Assembly (NCBI GenBank): GCA_009193035.1
Contig: SWDT01000061.1
Coordinates: 248,001-312,000, forward strand
Source: Halicephalobus mephisto
Taxonomy: Eukaryota; Nematoda; Chromadorea; Rhabditida; Panagrolaimidae
Direction of reading: 5' to 3'
DNA length: 64,000 bases
Of the stretch, positions 33,028 through 43,330 are shown in pieces (the stretch's first letter is position 1; every line of letters begins with the position of its first letter). The translations under genes and the position numbers were made by a program. The notes under the pieces were generated by a model. The model had not been told where the DNA came from. It did no database searches and saw only the letters and a list, made by a program, of their open reading frames with translations.

Positions 33028-33345
33028 CCCTGATCGTTATCCAGACCCTCACCACTATCCAGACCCTGACCCAGACCACTATTCAGACCCCGATCCCGAC
33101 CACTATCTAGACCCCGACCCCGACCATTATTCAGACCCTGACCCAGACCACTATCCAGACCCCGACCCAGACCATTATTCAGATCCTGACCCCGACTACT
33201 ATCCAGACCCTGACCTTCACCACTATCCAGACCCTGACCCAGACCACTATTCAGACCCCGATTCCGACCACTATCCAGACCCCGACCCAGACCATTATTC
33301 AGACCCTGACCCCGACTACTATCCAGACCCTGGCCCTGTGGTATT
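33028..33345 (+). repeat. 24-bp minisatellite coding for an Asp-Pro-Asp-His-Tyr repeat
   Basis: About 13 tandem units of 24 bp such as GACCCAGACCACTATTCAGA plus CCCC. In one plus-strand frame, open from about 32898 to 33380, every unit reads DPDPDHY followed by S or P. There is no ATG in that frame, so a start would need an upstream exon. Unit length is a multiple of three and most changes are at third positions (CCT/CCC, GAC/GAT), which suggests past or present translation. Confidence 0.75.
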
Positions 33346-34199
33346 TCTCGGTTGGGGACTGAGGGAATTTTTTACTTTTTAAAATTTTATAAATTTCAAA
33401 TATGTTTTAGAATATTTTGAAAGGTTTTTTAAATTTTAGAAGTTTCTCGAAAAATTTGAAGGTCTTCAGAATCTTTTTTACTTTGGTTCGAGAATAAAGC
33501 AAAAATTATTTTAGAAGAAATTTCTGAAACCACAAACAATGCCTGAGGGGATCGCCGTAATCACAGATCCAACACGCAACTGGAATCTGTCAATTTTTTG
33601 TTTTTAATCCAGATTGATGAGATCGAAGCTGGAAACGAGTTTCATCATCGATCCAGATCCAGTCAGATGGAAAATTCGTTACGCAATCCCCCATCGTCCC
33701 CTCCCCCATCGTTTCCCCCACCCCTATCGTTCTCTCCCTTCAGATTCAAAAGTGAAATCGATCCACGAAGTAGGTTTTATTGAATATGGATGAAAATAAA
33801 CATTTCGTAAATGGTCAGAACAGGGCCGACTTCAGTTGACCCGGCCGAAAGCCAGGTGCGGACAGCTGCAGACTCCCGAAAGTCCCGGATTTTTGGCCAA
33901 ATTTATTAATCATATTATTTTCAAAATTAAAAATCAAAATTATTACGAAATAATCCAAACACGAATTTTTAAACTCATTCACAAATTTTTAAAATTTTTC
34001 GAAATTTTTTATTTTTTTTGAAAATTATACAATTTAGAAAATTAAAATTATTTTGAAACGGTTCTGAAAAGAATTTTCGAAGAATTCTGAAATTCTTGGA
34101 TTTAAGTTTTTTTCGGAAATTATATAATTTAGAAAATTAAAATTATTTCGAAATAATCTTAGTACGAATTTTAGAGATTTTTATAATTGAGTTTCAGAA

Positions 34200-34700
34200 A
34201 TTTTCCAGACTTTTGGAAGAATTTAGAAACTTCGACTAGATTTTAGGGAATTTTAGAAATTTCATCAAGATTTTAGAATTTCAGAAGCTTCTATTAAATT
34301 TTGAAAAGATTTTAGGAATTTTTCATAGAATTTCAGAAGTTTCTACTAGATTTTAGAGAATTTTAGAAATTTCATCAAGATTTTAGAGAATTTCAGAAGC
34401 TTCTACTAGATTTTAAGACGATTTCAGAAATTTTCCACAAAAATCTAAGAAGAATTTAGAAGCTTCTACTCAATTTTAAGACGATTTCAGAAATTTTCCA
34501 GACTTTTGGGAGACTTCAGAAGTTTTGATAAAATTTCAGAAGAATTTAGAAGCTCCTACTAGATTTTAAGACGATTTCAGAAATTTTCCACAAAAATCTA
34601 AGAAGAATTTAGAAGCTTCTACTCAATTTTAAGACGATTTCAGAAATTTTCCAGACTTTTGGGAGACTTCAGAAGTTTCGATAAAATTCCAAGTTTCAAA
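34200..34700. repeat. ~150-bp tandem repeat, 2-3 copies
   Basis: Blocks such as TTTTAAGACGATTTCAGAAA, TTTTCCAGACTTTTGGGAGA and GAATTTAGAAGCTTCTACT recur with an interval of about 150 bp. Confidence 0.7.
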
Positions 34701-35941
34701 GTTTTTCAAAATTCAGGAAATTCCAGAATCTTCCGCTGGATCCTAGTTCATTGAATTTCAACTTTCCGTCGGTCCGGTTATCTTGTGCAAAAATGGAGAA
34801 ATTAGAAAAATAACCTTGAGGACGGAAATTTCGACGAAAGTAAATTCGAACAAAAGACGACGGCCAGAATTGGACTCGGAGGATTTTCCGGATGAGTCTG
34901 ATCTTGTAAACATTTTTCTGAATTTGTCTTTTCTCACATTTTCGACAATAAATTTTAAAAATTGCAATTTTTCCAAAAATAAAATTCATCATTTTCGAAC
35001 ATTTCAATCCTGAATAAAACCGAAATTTAAATTATTTTTATCTTTTTTGCGCCATCGACAGCCATTCTGAAATTATGAAATTTCGGATATTTTTAAATTT
35101 AAAATCTTTCAAGCAGAAAATTGGAAATTTTAAAATTTAAAAAAATAAAAACTTTAAAATTCAAAAAAAATAAAAATTTTTAAATTAAAAAAAATTAAAA
35201 CTTTAAAATTTTAAATTTCTTTTAATTTTTAAATTCAAAAAATTTAAAAACTTTAAAATTTTTAAAATTTTAAAAAAATGAAAATTTTTAAATTTAAAAA
35301 ACTTCAAAAAAATAATTTTTTTTCGAATAATTATGAAATTTTGGAAATTCTAAAATTTGAATGATTTTTAAAGTTTTTAAAAAATTCAAAAAAATTGAAT
35401 TTTAAATTTTTATTAAAATTGACTTTTTAGATTTAAATAAATTTAAAAAATTGAATAATTTTATAAATGTAATTCCGAAATTTTTAAATTCCAACATTTT
35501 TGAAACAGAAAATTGGAAAAATAAAATTTTCATTGAAAATCAATAAATTTGAAATTTTCCAAAAAATGAAATTTCGGATTTAAAATAAATTTAATTTTTT
35601 TTTTAAATTTTTATTTTTTTTATTTAAAAATTTTTTTATTTTTTTTTTTTTGAATTTAAAAATTTTTATTTTTAATTTTTTAAAATCGTCCCGAAATGAA
35701 TTTTTAAACACTTTCGAAATTCTTAATTTTTTAAATTTATTCAAAATTTTTAATTTTTAAAATTGTTTAAATTTTTTTATTTTTTACGAAATGTAGTTTC
35801 TTCGAATTTAAAAAATTGGAATTGCAAAATTTTATTATTAAAACAAGAGAAAAAATGGACAGCATTAAAAGTAAAAAAATTAAATTACAAACTTCCTTGT
35901 GGAATAATTAAAAAAATTAAAAAAGCATCATTTCGAAGGAT

Positions 35942-36524
35942 TCATTCTTCAGATTCTTCGACGGGAGATTGTTCAGGTTCATCAGAGGCTTCCTTCTGAA
36001 AAAATCTATTATTTTTTTATTTTTTTTATTAAACTTTTTTAAAAATTTTTAATTTTTTCTAAAATTTTCTATAAAATTTCAAAATTTTTCTTAATTTTTT
36101 AAACATTTTTCTTAATTTTCTTTATTTTTTTATTAAATTTAATTTTTTTTAATCGTAAAATTTATTTTTTTTTAATTTATTTCATAAATTTTATTGAATT
36201 TTTTATTTTTTTTATTAAATTTAATTTTTTTTTAATCGTAAAATTTACTTTTTATTTATTTTTGGAAATTTTATTGATTTTTAGACTACCTCGGGTTTCT
36301 TTGGAGATGCTTTGGCGTCGTTCTTGGCCTTTTTCGGAGGGCGACCGCGACCGCGTTTTCCAGTTTGAGCGGGAGATTTTTCTGGCTTGGAAGCTTTCTT
36401 GGCAGTGACTTTACCGACTTTTCCAGTCTAAAAATTAATTTTAAAATAAAAAAATTATATTTTCGAAATTTACCTTGGATGTAGTGTCGGATTTGGCAGT
36501 CTTTTTCGGACGTCCACGGGCCAT
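35942..36524 (-). CDS. HMGA-like small AT-hook protein
   Basis: Three short exons, 36524-36474, 36427-36290 and 35995-35942, give an 80-residue protein that a simple long-ORF scan misses. It starts MARGRPKKTAK and contains GKRGRGRPPKKAKNDAKA: two AT-hooks (RGRP cores at about residues 3-6 and 40-43) in a lysine/alanine/proline-rich chain, then an acidic tail EPEQSPVEESEE. This is the layout of HMGA (HMG-I/Y) proteins, which bind the minor groove of AT-rich DNA and change chromatin architecture. All joins are phase 0, acceptors are TTTTAG and TTTCAG. Reading on through the GTAGTC donor at the end of exon 2 would give a shorter form ending PEVV. It is divergent from the MRRF gene, 498 bp away. 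Confidence 0.85.
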
Positions 36525-37022
36525 TCTTAGTCAGTAAAAAAGAGCGAAACGTGTCAGCAAGAGGAAAAACGGGTGGACTGGCAGAGGAAGCCGAGTTAAA
36601 CTGTCCAAGTGCCAGTGCGCGTCGGACGAAAAGGGTGCAGCAAGAAACCGCGCGTACGAATCCTCTAAAATTTTTATAAAAACATGATTAGCCAAATGAC
36701 AAAATATTCGAAACCTTGGCAACAGTCATAAACAAAATGTTTTCTTTCGAAAATTAGTGCATTTTAAAACAAAAAATACGGATATTTTATAAAAATTAAA
36801 AACGGTCAAAAATAGTCACGAGTGCAATCGAAAGGAAAAATGCTCTCTCGATTTCCGAAAAAACTTCACGAAGGCCGGTTGCTGGTTTTATCTTGTAATT
36901 CCCGACATAATTGTGGAAAAAGTGGCAGACAAAAATTACAAATAGTCACAAGTGTCAAAAATGGTCCCGAACGGAAAAATTAAACCTTGATCTCGAGCGT
37001 TTTTGGACGGAAATAATCAGTA
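36525..37022. promoter_or_regulatory. Divergent promoter region, HMGA-like / MRRF
   Basis: A 498-bp spacer between two start codons. It has higher GC near both genes and repeated GGTC(A/C)AAAAATAGTCACGAG-type segments at about 36807, 36943 and 36958. No factor site can be named. Confidence 0.4.
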
Positions 37023-38680
37023 ATGATTTCACGTCGACTCTACCCGATTTCGAAATGTTTGTTTTCTCTGCCTGAGGTCCTGTATCCTCGGGCCAACGAT
37101 GGCTGTTCTGGATACGTGGGTCGGAACCGGAATCTGGCCTTTACGGCTTCTGTTCTGAAAGTCCGAAAAAGCGACAAACAAAAAGTCGGTTTTCATATAT
37201 CGATTTTGTTTTTCCAAAACTATCCCCGTCGATTTCAGCAAGCAAATCCCAACTTGAACATTGTCCATGCTGCTCACGCGAATAATCCTATCGTGAACGA
37301 AGCAATGAAGGAGATGGAGAAGTTGGAGGTGGTTTTGGACGAAGAACTGGCCAAGCACTTCTCTGCCAAGGTCGATCTGAGGATTTACGAAGATATCTTG
37401 GTTGTGTTGGACAACGGAGAGGTGAGATCTGGATTAATTCCGTTTTATGTGGGATCTTCAGGAGCACAGGATGAACAGACTCGGACGGGTGTCCTTGAAG
37501 TCCCCCCAGATGGTCATGATCAACTTCGCCGACAACCCGTCCGTCATCAAAGCGGCGAGAGTGGCTCTGCAGAAGTCCAGTCTAGCCGTGAACCCCCAGC
37601 AAGAAGGAATCGTCCTCTATGTCCCGGTGCAGCGGATGACGAGGGAACGGAGAGAAGAGCTGATCAACGCCGCTAAAACGAAAATCCTCCACGACTACAA
37701 GGAGGCTCTGAACAAAGTAAGCGTTCCAATTTCTGCGAAACAAGGAAAATGATCCGCGTTGGTGGATTCAAACATCGGTCACGGTCTCCCGGACACAAGT
37801 TAGCAATTTCATATATAAACTTTAATCTAGCAGGATGGACAGGCCGTTCCAGACCATATATCCTGATCCAAAGCTCCCAGACCTATCCCGACAGAATCCT
37901 AAAAGAGTCAAAACCAATGGCGCGCAAAATCAAAGTTCAAGTCGCTTGCTGTGGAGTCCCATGAGGTTCTAGGTCACATAAGGGAAAATTAGCATTTATT
38001 GCGAGGGAAGAACGAAATCTCACACAATGCCGCAGAAACAGGAAGGCAGGTCTGACGGCACATGAGATTTTTGGGCCGCTTTTATACTCTACTATTGACC
38101 GTTATTGTTGGCTGATAGGCTCTAAGGCTATATCGGGAATTAGGTTAATTCGTATTCACAGGAACCAATATGCATTTTTTGGAACTTCTGGAAATTGATA
38201 CTGAAGTAATCATGCAAAAAGTACGTAATTTTCGTAACATGACTGATTAGAGTCCTGCAAGACTGCAAAATAGCTCACAGAGAACGAAATGGTCGTTTTG
38301 ATTACCTTAATCCCTAAAAACTTCAGAAATTCACATTGAAACAATTTCGCAGAAAGTTCATATATGATTTTTACAATATGTGACTAATTGTAAAACCATT
38401 ATCGCTGAAAATCGAAATTCGAAGTTATTTTAGTTCCTAAAAACTGCCAAAAATCGATGTCGAGGTAATTTCGCGGAAATTTGATATATGATTTTTGTAA
38501 TAGTAAAGTTATTTTCAGGTTTACACGAAATACGACAAAAAATCAACAAAGGAATCGAAAACTCCGGATCTTGCTCTCCAGACGAGAAACTTACTTCTCA
38601 CGACAAAACGGGCACTAGAAACACGAGGTGTGGAGAAAATTACTGCCAAACAGAAGATGTTGATGCAGGAAGTGGCTTAG
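37023..38680 (+). CDS. mrrf-1: Mitochondrial ribosome recycling factor
   Basis: Exons 37023-37184, 37239-37421, 37462-37716 and 38519-38680 give 253 residues. The first ~60 residues are basic and hydroxylated without acidic clusters (MISRRLYPISKCLF), a mitochondrial presequence. The RRF fold follows: HANNPIVNEAMKEMEKLEVV, the conserved beta region HRMNRLGRVSLKSPQMVMIN, LYVPVQRMTRERREELINAA (family: I.VPIPQ.T.EHRE.L), and a long C-terminal helix (RALETRGVEKITAKQKMLMQ). RRF splits post-termination ribosomes with EF-G2. Joins are all phase 0. Intron 3 is long (802 bp) for this gene; reading on past the donor gives a short frame that stops at 37752 and lacks the last helix. The C-terminal exon is essential to the fold, so I prefer the spliced form. 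Confidence 0.93.
37717..38518. other. Long MRRF intron 3 of mixed composition
   Basis: The 802-bp intron is less AT-rich than most here (37760-38150) and includes several CATATAT motifs (about 37809, 38357, 38483). I see no coding frame of a known family. It may hold a worn insertion. Confidence 0.4.
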
Positions 38681-39124
38681 CTTATTTTTTCTCAATTTTT
38701 TTTTGCTATAAATTGCTCAAAATTTTAAAATGAAAAATTTATTTTGATGAATATTTGACTTTATTTGAAATATTCCAGCTGTATGCATATCTGACAGAAA
38801 TGATCCAATTTTATCCAGTTAACCCTGGGTTTGTTTCATTGATTTTTTTTGCGGTTGTTGTGGCCAAGTTTTCTCACCAAATATCCCCTCTTTTCTCTCG
38901 CGCCGGACCGCTTCCCCTTCTGGCCTGTTTCGCGCGTGATTTGTTTGGCAAAAAATTCCTTTTGAAAATCTTAAATTTTTTAGTTGATTTCGAAATTTAG
39001 TTTTGTTTTTATTTTCGTTGTGCCAGTCTGAATTGATTATTTTTGAATAGAGAAAACAAGCGATGTTTCTATTTTGTTCGAAAGTTGGATGCAGAGTGCA
39101 ATTTTGAAGTAAATTTTAGGCCTA

Positions 39125-39490
39125 ATCAGAGGACTGTTTTATAGGCCAGTCAAAAGACCATTCCATGGACCAGTTAAAAGACAGTTCTGTAGGCCAGTTA
39201 AGGGACCATTCCAAGACCAGTCAAAAGACCATTCCGTATGCCAGTTCAAAGACCATTCCAAGGACTGTTTAGAGAAGTTTTACCGGGCAATTCTAAGACT
39301 GTTCTCAAAAATGGGCCTAAAACTGACCTCAAGATTGTCTTCAGACTGGTCGTTCGAATGGCTTCAAAAATGGTTCTTTGGCCGGTCATAGAATTGTTTT
39401 CAGACTGGCCTGTGGAATGGTCCAAAAGTCATTTTAGACTGGTCATTGGAATGGTCCTTTGACTGACCTGTGGAATGGTCCTAAAAAAGT
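39125..39490. repeat. Imperfect inverted repeat built of ~33-bp units
   Basis: The left arm (39140-39275) repeats GGCCAGTCAAAAGACCATTC; the right arm (39330-39480) repeats its complement, for example GACTGGCCTGTGGAATGGTC. Transcribed on either strand it would fold into a long hairpin. It lies between MRRF and the nucleoside transporter. Confidence 0.8.
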
Positions 39491-39659
39491 CACGCAACGA
39501 AAATTCACTATATATTTTCCCATATAAGCAAAATAGCTCCGAATCGAAAACAAACAGGATCCGATTTTTTATTTTCGTCCAGCAATGATCTCTTTGCTAG
39601 TTCGCTCTCCGAAAATCCAAGTTTTGAAAAACAAAAATCTAGTGCCAGGCCGCGATGAA

Positions 39660-39855
39660 GACAATTTTTCCATTTTAGAATTTAGGAATTTTTTACTTTT
39701 TTTAAATTTAAAAATTTTTCTATTTTTTTAAATTTTTTATTTTTTTTTAAATTTAAATTTTTTACTTTTTTTAAATTTAAATTTTTTATTTTTTTTTAAT
39801 TTAAATTTTTTATTTTTTTTTAAATTTAAATTTTTTATTTTTTTTATTTTTTAGG
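39660..39855. repeat. T-rich low-complexity tract before the transporter start
   Basis: Repeats of TTTTTTTAAATTTAAATTTT leading into a TTTTTTAG acceptor four bases before the ATG, consistent with a trans-splice site. Confidence 0.6.
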
Positions 39856-39858
39856 AAA

Positions 39859-42479
39859 ATGAACGAAATCGAAGACAAAAATCTCACAGAAGTCCAGGCT
39901 TCTGAAAAAGATCCGTTGACGGAAAAACAGACAGTAACTTTCGACGTTGAAGAAGGCCAAGGAGCCGGCGAAATTCCCAAAGATAAACTAAATTTTGTTT
40001 TACTTGTTATGATGCTTCATGGAGTCGGAACCCTCATCGCTTGGAACGTCTTCATCACGATTGCCCCATTGGTAGGTAATTTTTAAATTTAATTCTTAAA
40101 AATTTTATAAAAATCAATTTTTTTAAAATTTAATTCTTAAAATTTTATAAAAATCAGTTTTTTTAAAATTTAATTCTTAAAAATTTTATAAAAATCAGTT
40201 TTTTAAAAAATTATTTTTTTTTTAATTTTATAAAAATCAATTTTTTTTTTAATTTTATAAAAATAAATTTTTTTTTATTTTATAAAATCGACTTTCAAAA
40301 ATTCTTTTAAATTTTACAATTTTATAATTTTTTTAAATTTAAAAATTTATTTTTCTTTTAAATTTTAAAACTTTTTTTGAATTTTTTTATTAATTTATTT
40401 TCAGTATTTCATCGATGCCAAATTGAAACCCGCAACTGCTCCTAATCATCCTGTTTATGTGACTAATTTTATGAATTTTGTTTGTCTTTGTTCTCAATTG
40501 CCAAATTTGACGGTCAACGCCATTGGTCTCTTCGTTGACAAAGGAAATTTGTTCCTTAGGATCGTCATATCCCTCATCATTGTACTTTTATCCTGTATTT
40601 TTACAATTATCTTCATTTTCATCGACACTTTTTCATGTAAGTTTAATTTTAAATTTTTTTAAATTAAAAATAAAAAAAAATAAAAAAGTTTAAAATTCAA
40701 AATTTAAAAAAATAAAAGTTTTAAATTCAAAATTTAAAACTTCTTTAATTTTTTATAATTTGAAACTTTAATTTTTTAAAAATTAAAATTCAAAAATTTT
40801 TTTAAAGATATTTTTAAATTTAATTTTTTTTTAAATTTATTTTTTTTATTTTTAGGGCCTCTTGGATTTTTCCTCATCACGATGGCTACAGTAATCGTCC
40901 TAAATTCTGCCAATGGGTTTTACCAGAATAGTATCTATGGACTTGTTGGATCCTTCCCACCGAGGTACATCAATGCCGTCGTCGTCGGAAACAATATTTG
41001 TGGATTGTTAATCACTATCCTTTGTATTTTCACAACTATTTGTAAGTTTTAAATTTTAATATAATTTAAGTTTTTTTTTTCGTTAGGAAATTTTAATAAT
41101 GTAGTTTTTTGAAGATTTATCAGTAGATTTTATATATGAAATTTAATCTTAGAGAGTAGGTGGAGGATTTTAGATTATATATCCTAATCCAGAAGTTCTT
41201 AGATCTACTTGAATAAAATACATTTCTAAATTAATTTAAATGATAGGTATTTCGTAATTGATTTTTTTAGAATCCAAAAATTCACTTTTAATTTCTTTAA
41301 TAATGTAGTTTTTTGAAGATTTATCAGTAGATTCATATATGAAATTTAATCTTAGAGAGTAGGTGGAGGATTTTAGATTAATCCTAATCCAGAAGTTCTT
41401 AGATCTACCTAGATAAAATACATTTCTAAATTAATTACGAAATACCTACAATTTAGATTCTTTGATCTTACCTAGAAATTTTATAAAAAAAAGTTATAAT
41501 TTTATTTGTTAAAATTAATAATTAAAATTATTGTTTGATTTCTATTTTATTGATGGTAATTTTATTTTTTTAAATTAATAATTATAATTATTGTTTAATT
41601 TCTATTTTATTGATGGTAATTTTAATTTTTTAAAATTAATAATTATAATTATTGTTTGATTTTTAAAATTAATAGTTATAATTATTGTTTGATTTCTATT
41701 TTATTGATGGTAATTTTAATTTTTCAGTTATCGACGATGCGAAACTGAACACGGCTGTCTACTTCGGGATTGCCTTATTGGCTTTGGTCTTCTGTATTGG
41801 CTCGGTTTTCTACCTCAGGAAAAACGAATTTTATTCTCATCAAATAGGAATCGAAAAAAGGGCTTCTGAAGGACGTGGTGTCTATGGTTTGAACGACTAC
41901 ATCAGGGTCTTCAAGGAATTCTGGAGAGCTTTGTTGAACGTTTGGTCAGTGTTCTTCGTCACGTTGCTTTTATTTCCGTCGGTTCTTCTTCACATTAAGC
42001 TTTATCCTTTGGAAAGAAATAACGACGAAAATTATGATTTTTTTATTCCTAAAGTACTGTATCCAACAATTACTATTTTTTTGAATTTTAATTTTTTTTC
42101 CGTAATTGGAAGCAAATCGGCAGATTTTTTTAAATTTCCACAATCTCCAAAAAATTTATGGATTCCAGTAATTTTGAGATTTTTATTTATTCCTTTATTT
42201 TTTTCTTGTAATTATTTACCGGGAAATTTTAGAGGAAAATGGCCAATTTTAATAGAAAATGAATGGACAGTTTTTATATTAATTGCTTTAATGTCGTATT
42301 CTCATGGATATTATTCGTCAATTTCAATGATGTATGCTCCATATGGTGCTGATGCTTCTAAAGCTAGAATAATCGGAAAAATGTCGGCATTTTTTCTTGT
42401 TTTTGGAATTGCCTGTGGCATTGCTTGCTCGTTTTTCGCTGAATATCCTGTTCATATTGGTTCTCAAACTTTGCCATAA
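39859..42479 (+). CDS. Equilibrative nucleoside transporter (ENT/SLC29 family)
   Basis: Exons 39859-40071, 40405-40636, 40856-41041 and 41728-42479 give 460 residues. A ~50-residue acidic cytosolic N-terminus is followed by about eleven hydrophobic segments. Family landmarks: TM1 LHGVGTLIAWNVFITIAPLY; TM4 region GFYQNSIYGLVGSFPPRYIN; and the last two segments with YAPYGADASKARIIGKMSAF and LVFGIACGIACSFF. The large loop after TM6 is short and charged (EKRASEGRGVYGLNDY). ENTs move purine and pyrimidine nucleosides down their gradient across plasma or organelle membranes. The start is set by an AG acceptor four bases upstream. Intron 3 contains a ~200-bp direct duplication. C. elegans has several ENT paralogs and I cannot tell which is the ortholog. 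Confidence 0.92.
41090..41450. repeat. ~200-bp direct duplication in transporter intron 3
   Basis: TAGTTTTTTGAAGATTTATC through TTAGATCTAC occurs twice (about 41101-41205 and 41303-41408). Both copies contain an ATATATGAAATTTAATCTTA block. Confidence 0.85.
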
Positions 42480-42545
42480 AATTAAAAATTTTGCCATATC
42501 ATGGGATTTCTGTTGCCTTAGTTCTTGTTAATTGTTTCATGTTTG

Positions 42546-42551
42546 AATAAA
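42546..42551 (+). terminator. Poly(A) signal AATAAA of the transporter gene
   Basis: AATAAA 67 bases after the transporter stop codon, in a 117-bp convergent spacer with the CSN7-like gene. Confidence 0.6.
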
Positions 42552-42596
42552 ATTTTACAAGAAAAAAATACAAAAAATATTCATTTTTAAGAGAAA

Positions 42597-43154
42597 TTAA
42601 CGTCTTACTCTGGCAGGTCTGGATCGTTTGAGGTCCTTGGCGAATCCTTCGGCTCTTCCAGGATCGAAATGAGGAGTAACAGGAGCGGCAGTGGCGGAAC
42701 TCTCGCGTTCACGGGCTTCTTCCTTTTTTTGAACGATTTTGGCTGCAAGTTGTTTCTCGGATTCGATTCTGGAGTACAAATCAGTGTCAGAGTTCTTGAC
42801 TTGATCCTCGAGTTGCTTCAGAAAGTCTTCAATGTAAACGGACCAGTTTTCCAAAGTTTCCAGGATCCCGGGCAACTCGGAACTAGGGACGGCGCAGTCG
42901 CTGAAGTCCGTAATGTCGAATTGTCGTTTTAGAGGATCCAATTGGCCCTAAATAACATAATAAGCGAATAAATATCGAAAATCATATATGAAAAAACTCA
43001 CATCGATGACGCCGTCGTAGATCGAATTGATGACGAAAGTTTCGAATTCTTGTTCGTCTTCAAATTTCAGAAAATTCATCAATTCATCGTAACTGACTAC
43101 GGTTTTGGTAGATACAAGTTTCGTCAAAGCTTTACGACGTTCACCAAGTTCCAT
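42597..43154 (-). CDS. COP9 signalosome subunit 7-like protein (short form)
   Basis: Two exons, 43154-43002 and 42947-42597, give 167 residues. The first ~70 residues match the PCI winged helix of CSN7: ALTKLVSTKTVVSYDELMNF and FVINSIYDGVIDGQLDPLKR (human: VIEAVYADVLRGSLDQRNQ). Then comes LPGILETLENWSVYIEDFLK for the CSN7 helix after the PCI domain, a coiled coil, and a basic tail ending RPARVRR. CSN removes NEDD8 from cullins. It is ~100 residues shorter than human CSN7A: the N-terminal helical half of the PCI domain is missing, and only 176 bp separate the ATG from the next gene, so no room for it exists upstream. eIF3m, which has a similar winged helix, was considered but fits less well. 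Confidence 0.7.
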
Positions 43155-43330
43155 AATTTAAAAATAAATAAATTTAAAAATAAAAAAAATAAAAAAACAA
43201 AAGCGAATTTTTCGTGCCAGGACGAGACGCCAGTTTTTCCAAACCAAGGGGAAGCGCGCTCTTTCCCAATAACTTTACTTGTTCCATTATCCCTGGTTGT
43301 TTTCTGGAATATCGGGTTCCGGAATCAAGG
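43155..43330. promoter_or_regulatory. Divergent promoter region, CSN7-like / WAC-like
   Basis: A 176-bp spacer between start codons, half AT-rich and half mixed. The WAC-like frame is open upstream to about 43214, but the first ATG is 43331. Confidence 0.4.

Larger units (their letters stand above)
25540..35941. other. Gene-poor region with satellites and unassigned GC-richer islands
   Basis: Apart from the repeats listed separately I find no gene whose family I can name. Islands of more balanced base composition lie at about 25640-25940, 27280-27440, 28990-29230, 30660-30920, 31850-32120, 32780-33350, 33590-33900 and 34740-34930. Each has a short open frame on one or both strands, but no frame joins to the next by convincing splice sites. 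They may be non-coding exons, enhancers, or worn element pieces. Confidence 0.5.

Noticed and set aside
33028..33345. CRISPR array
   Set aside because: Units are contiguous without spacers, in a eukaryotic genome; it is a minisatellite. The same holds for the other arrays in the window.
34740..34930. Protein-coding exon of mixed composition on either strand
   Set aside because: Open frames exist on both strands but neither shows a known domain nor joins to a neighbour with convincing splice sites.
37462..37752. MRRF ending at 37752 without the fourth exon
   Set aside because: The C-terminal helix needed by the RRF fold is found in frame at 38519-38680 with a good TTTTCAG acceptor, so the short end is read-through of a GTAAGC donor.
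42597..43154. eIF3m (instead of CSN7) identity
   Set aside because: The winged helix matches CSN7 (IYDGVIDGQLDPLKR) better than eIF3m (RTRMVTCKIDQ), and the helix after it has the CSN7 TL.NW pattern.
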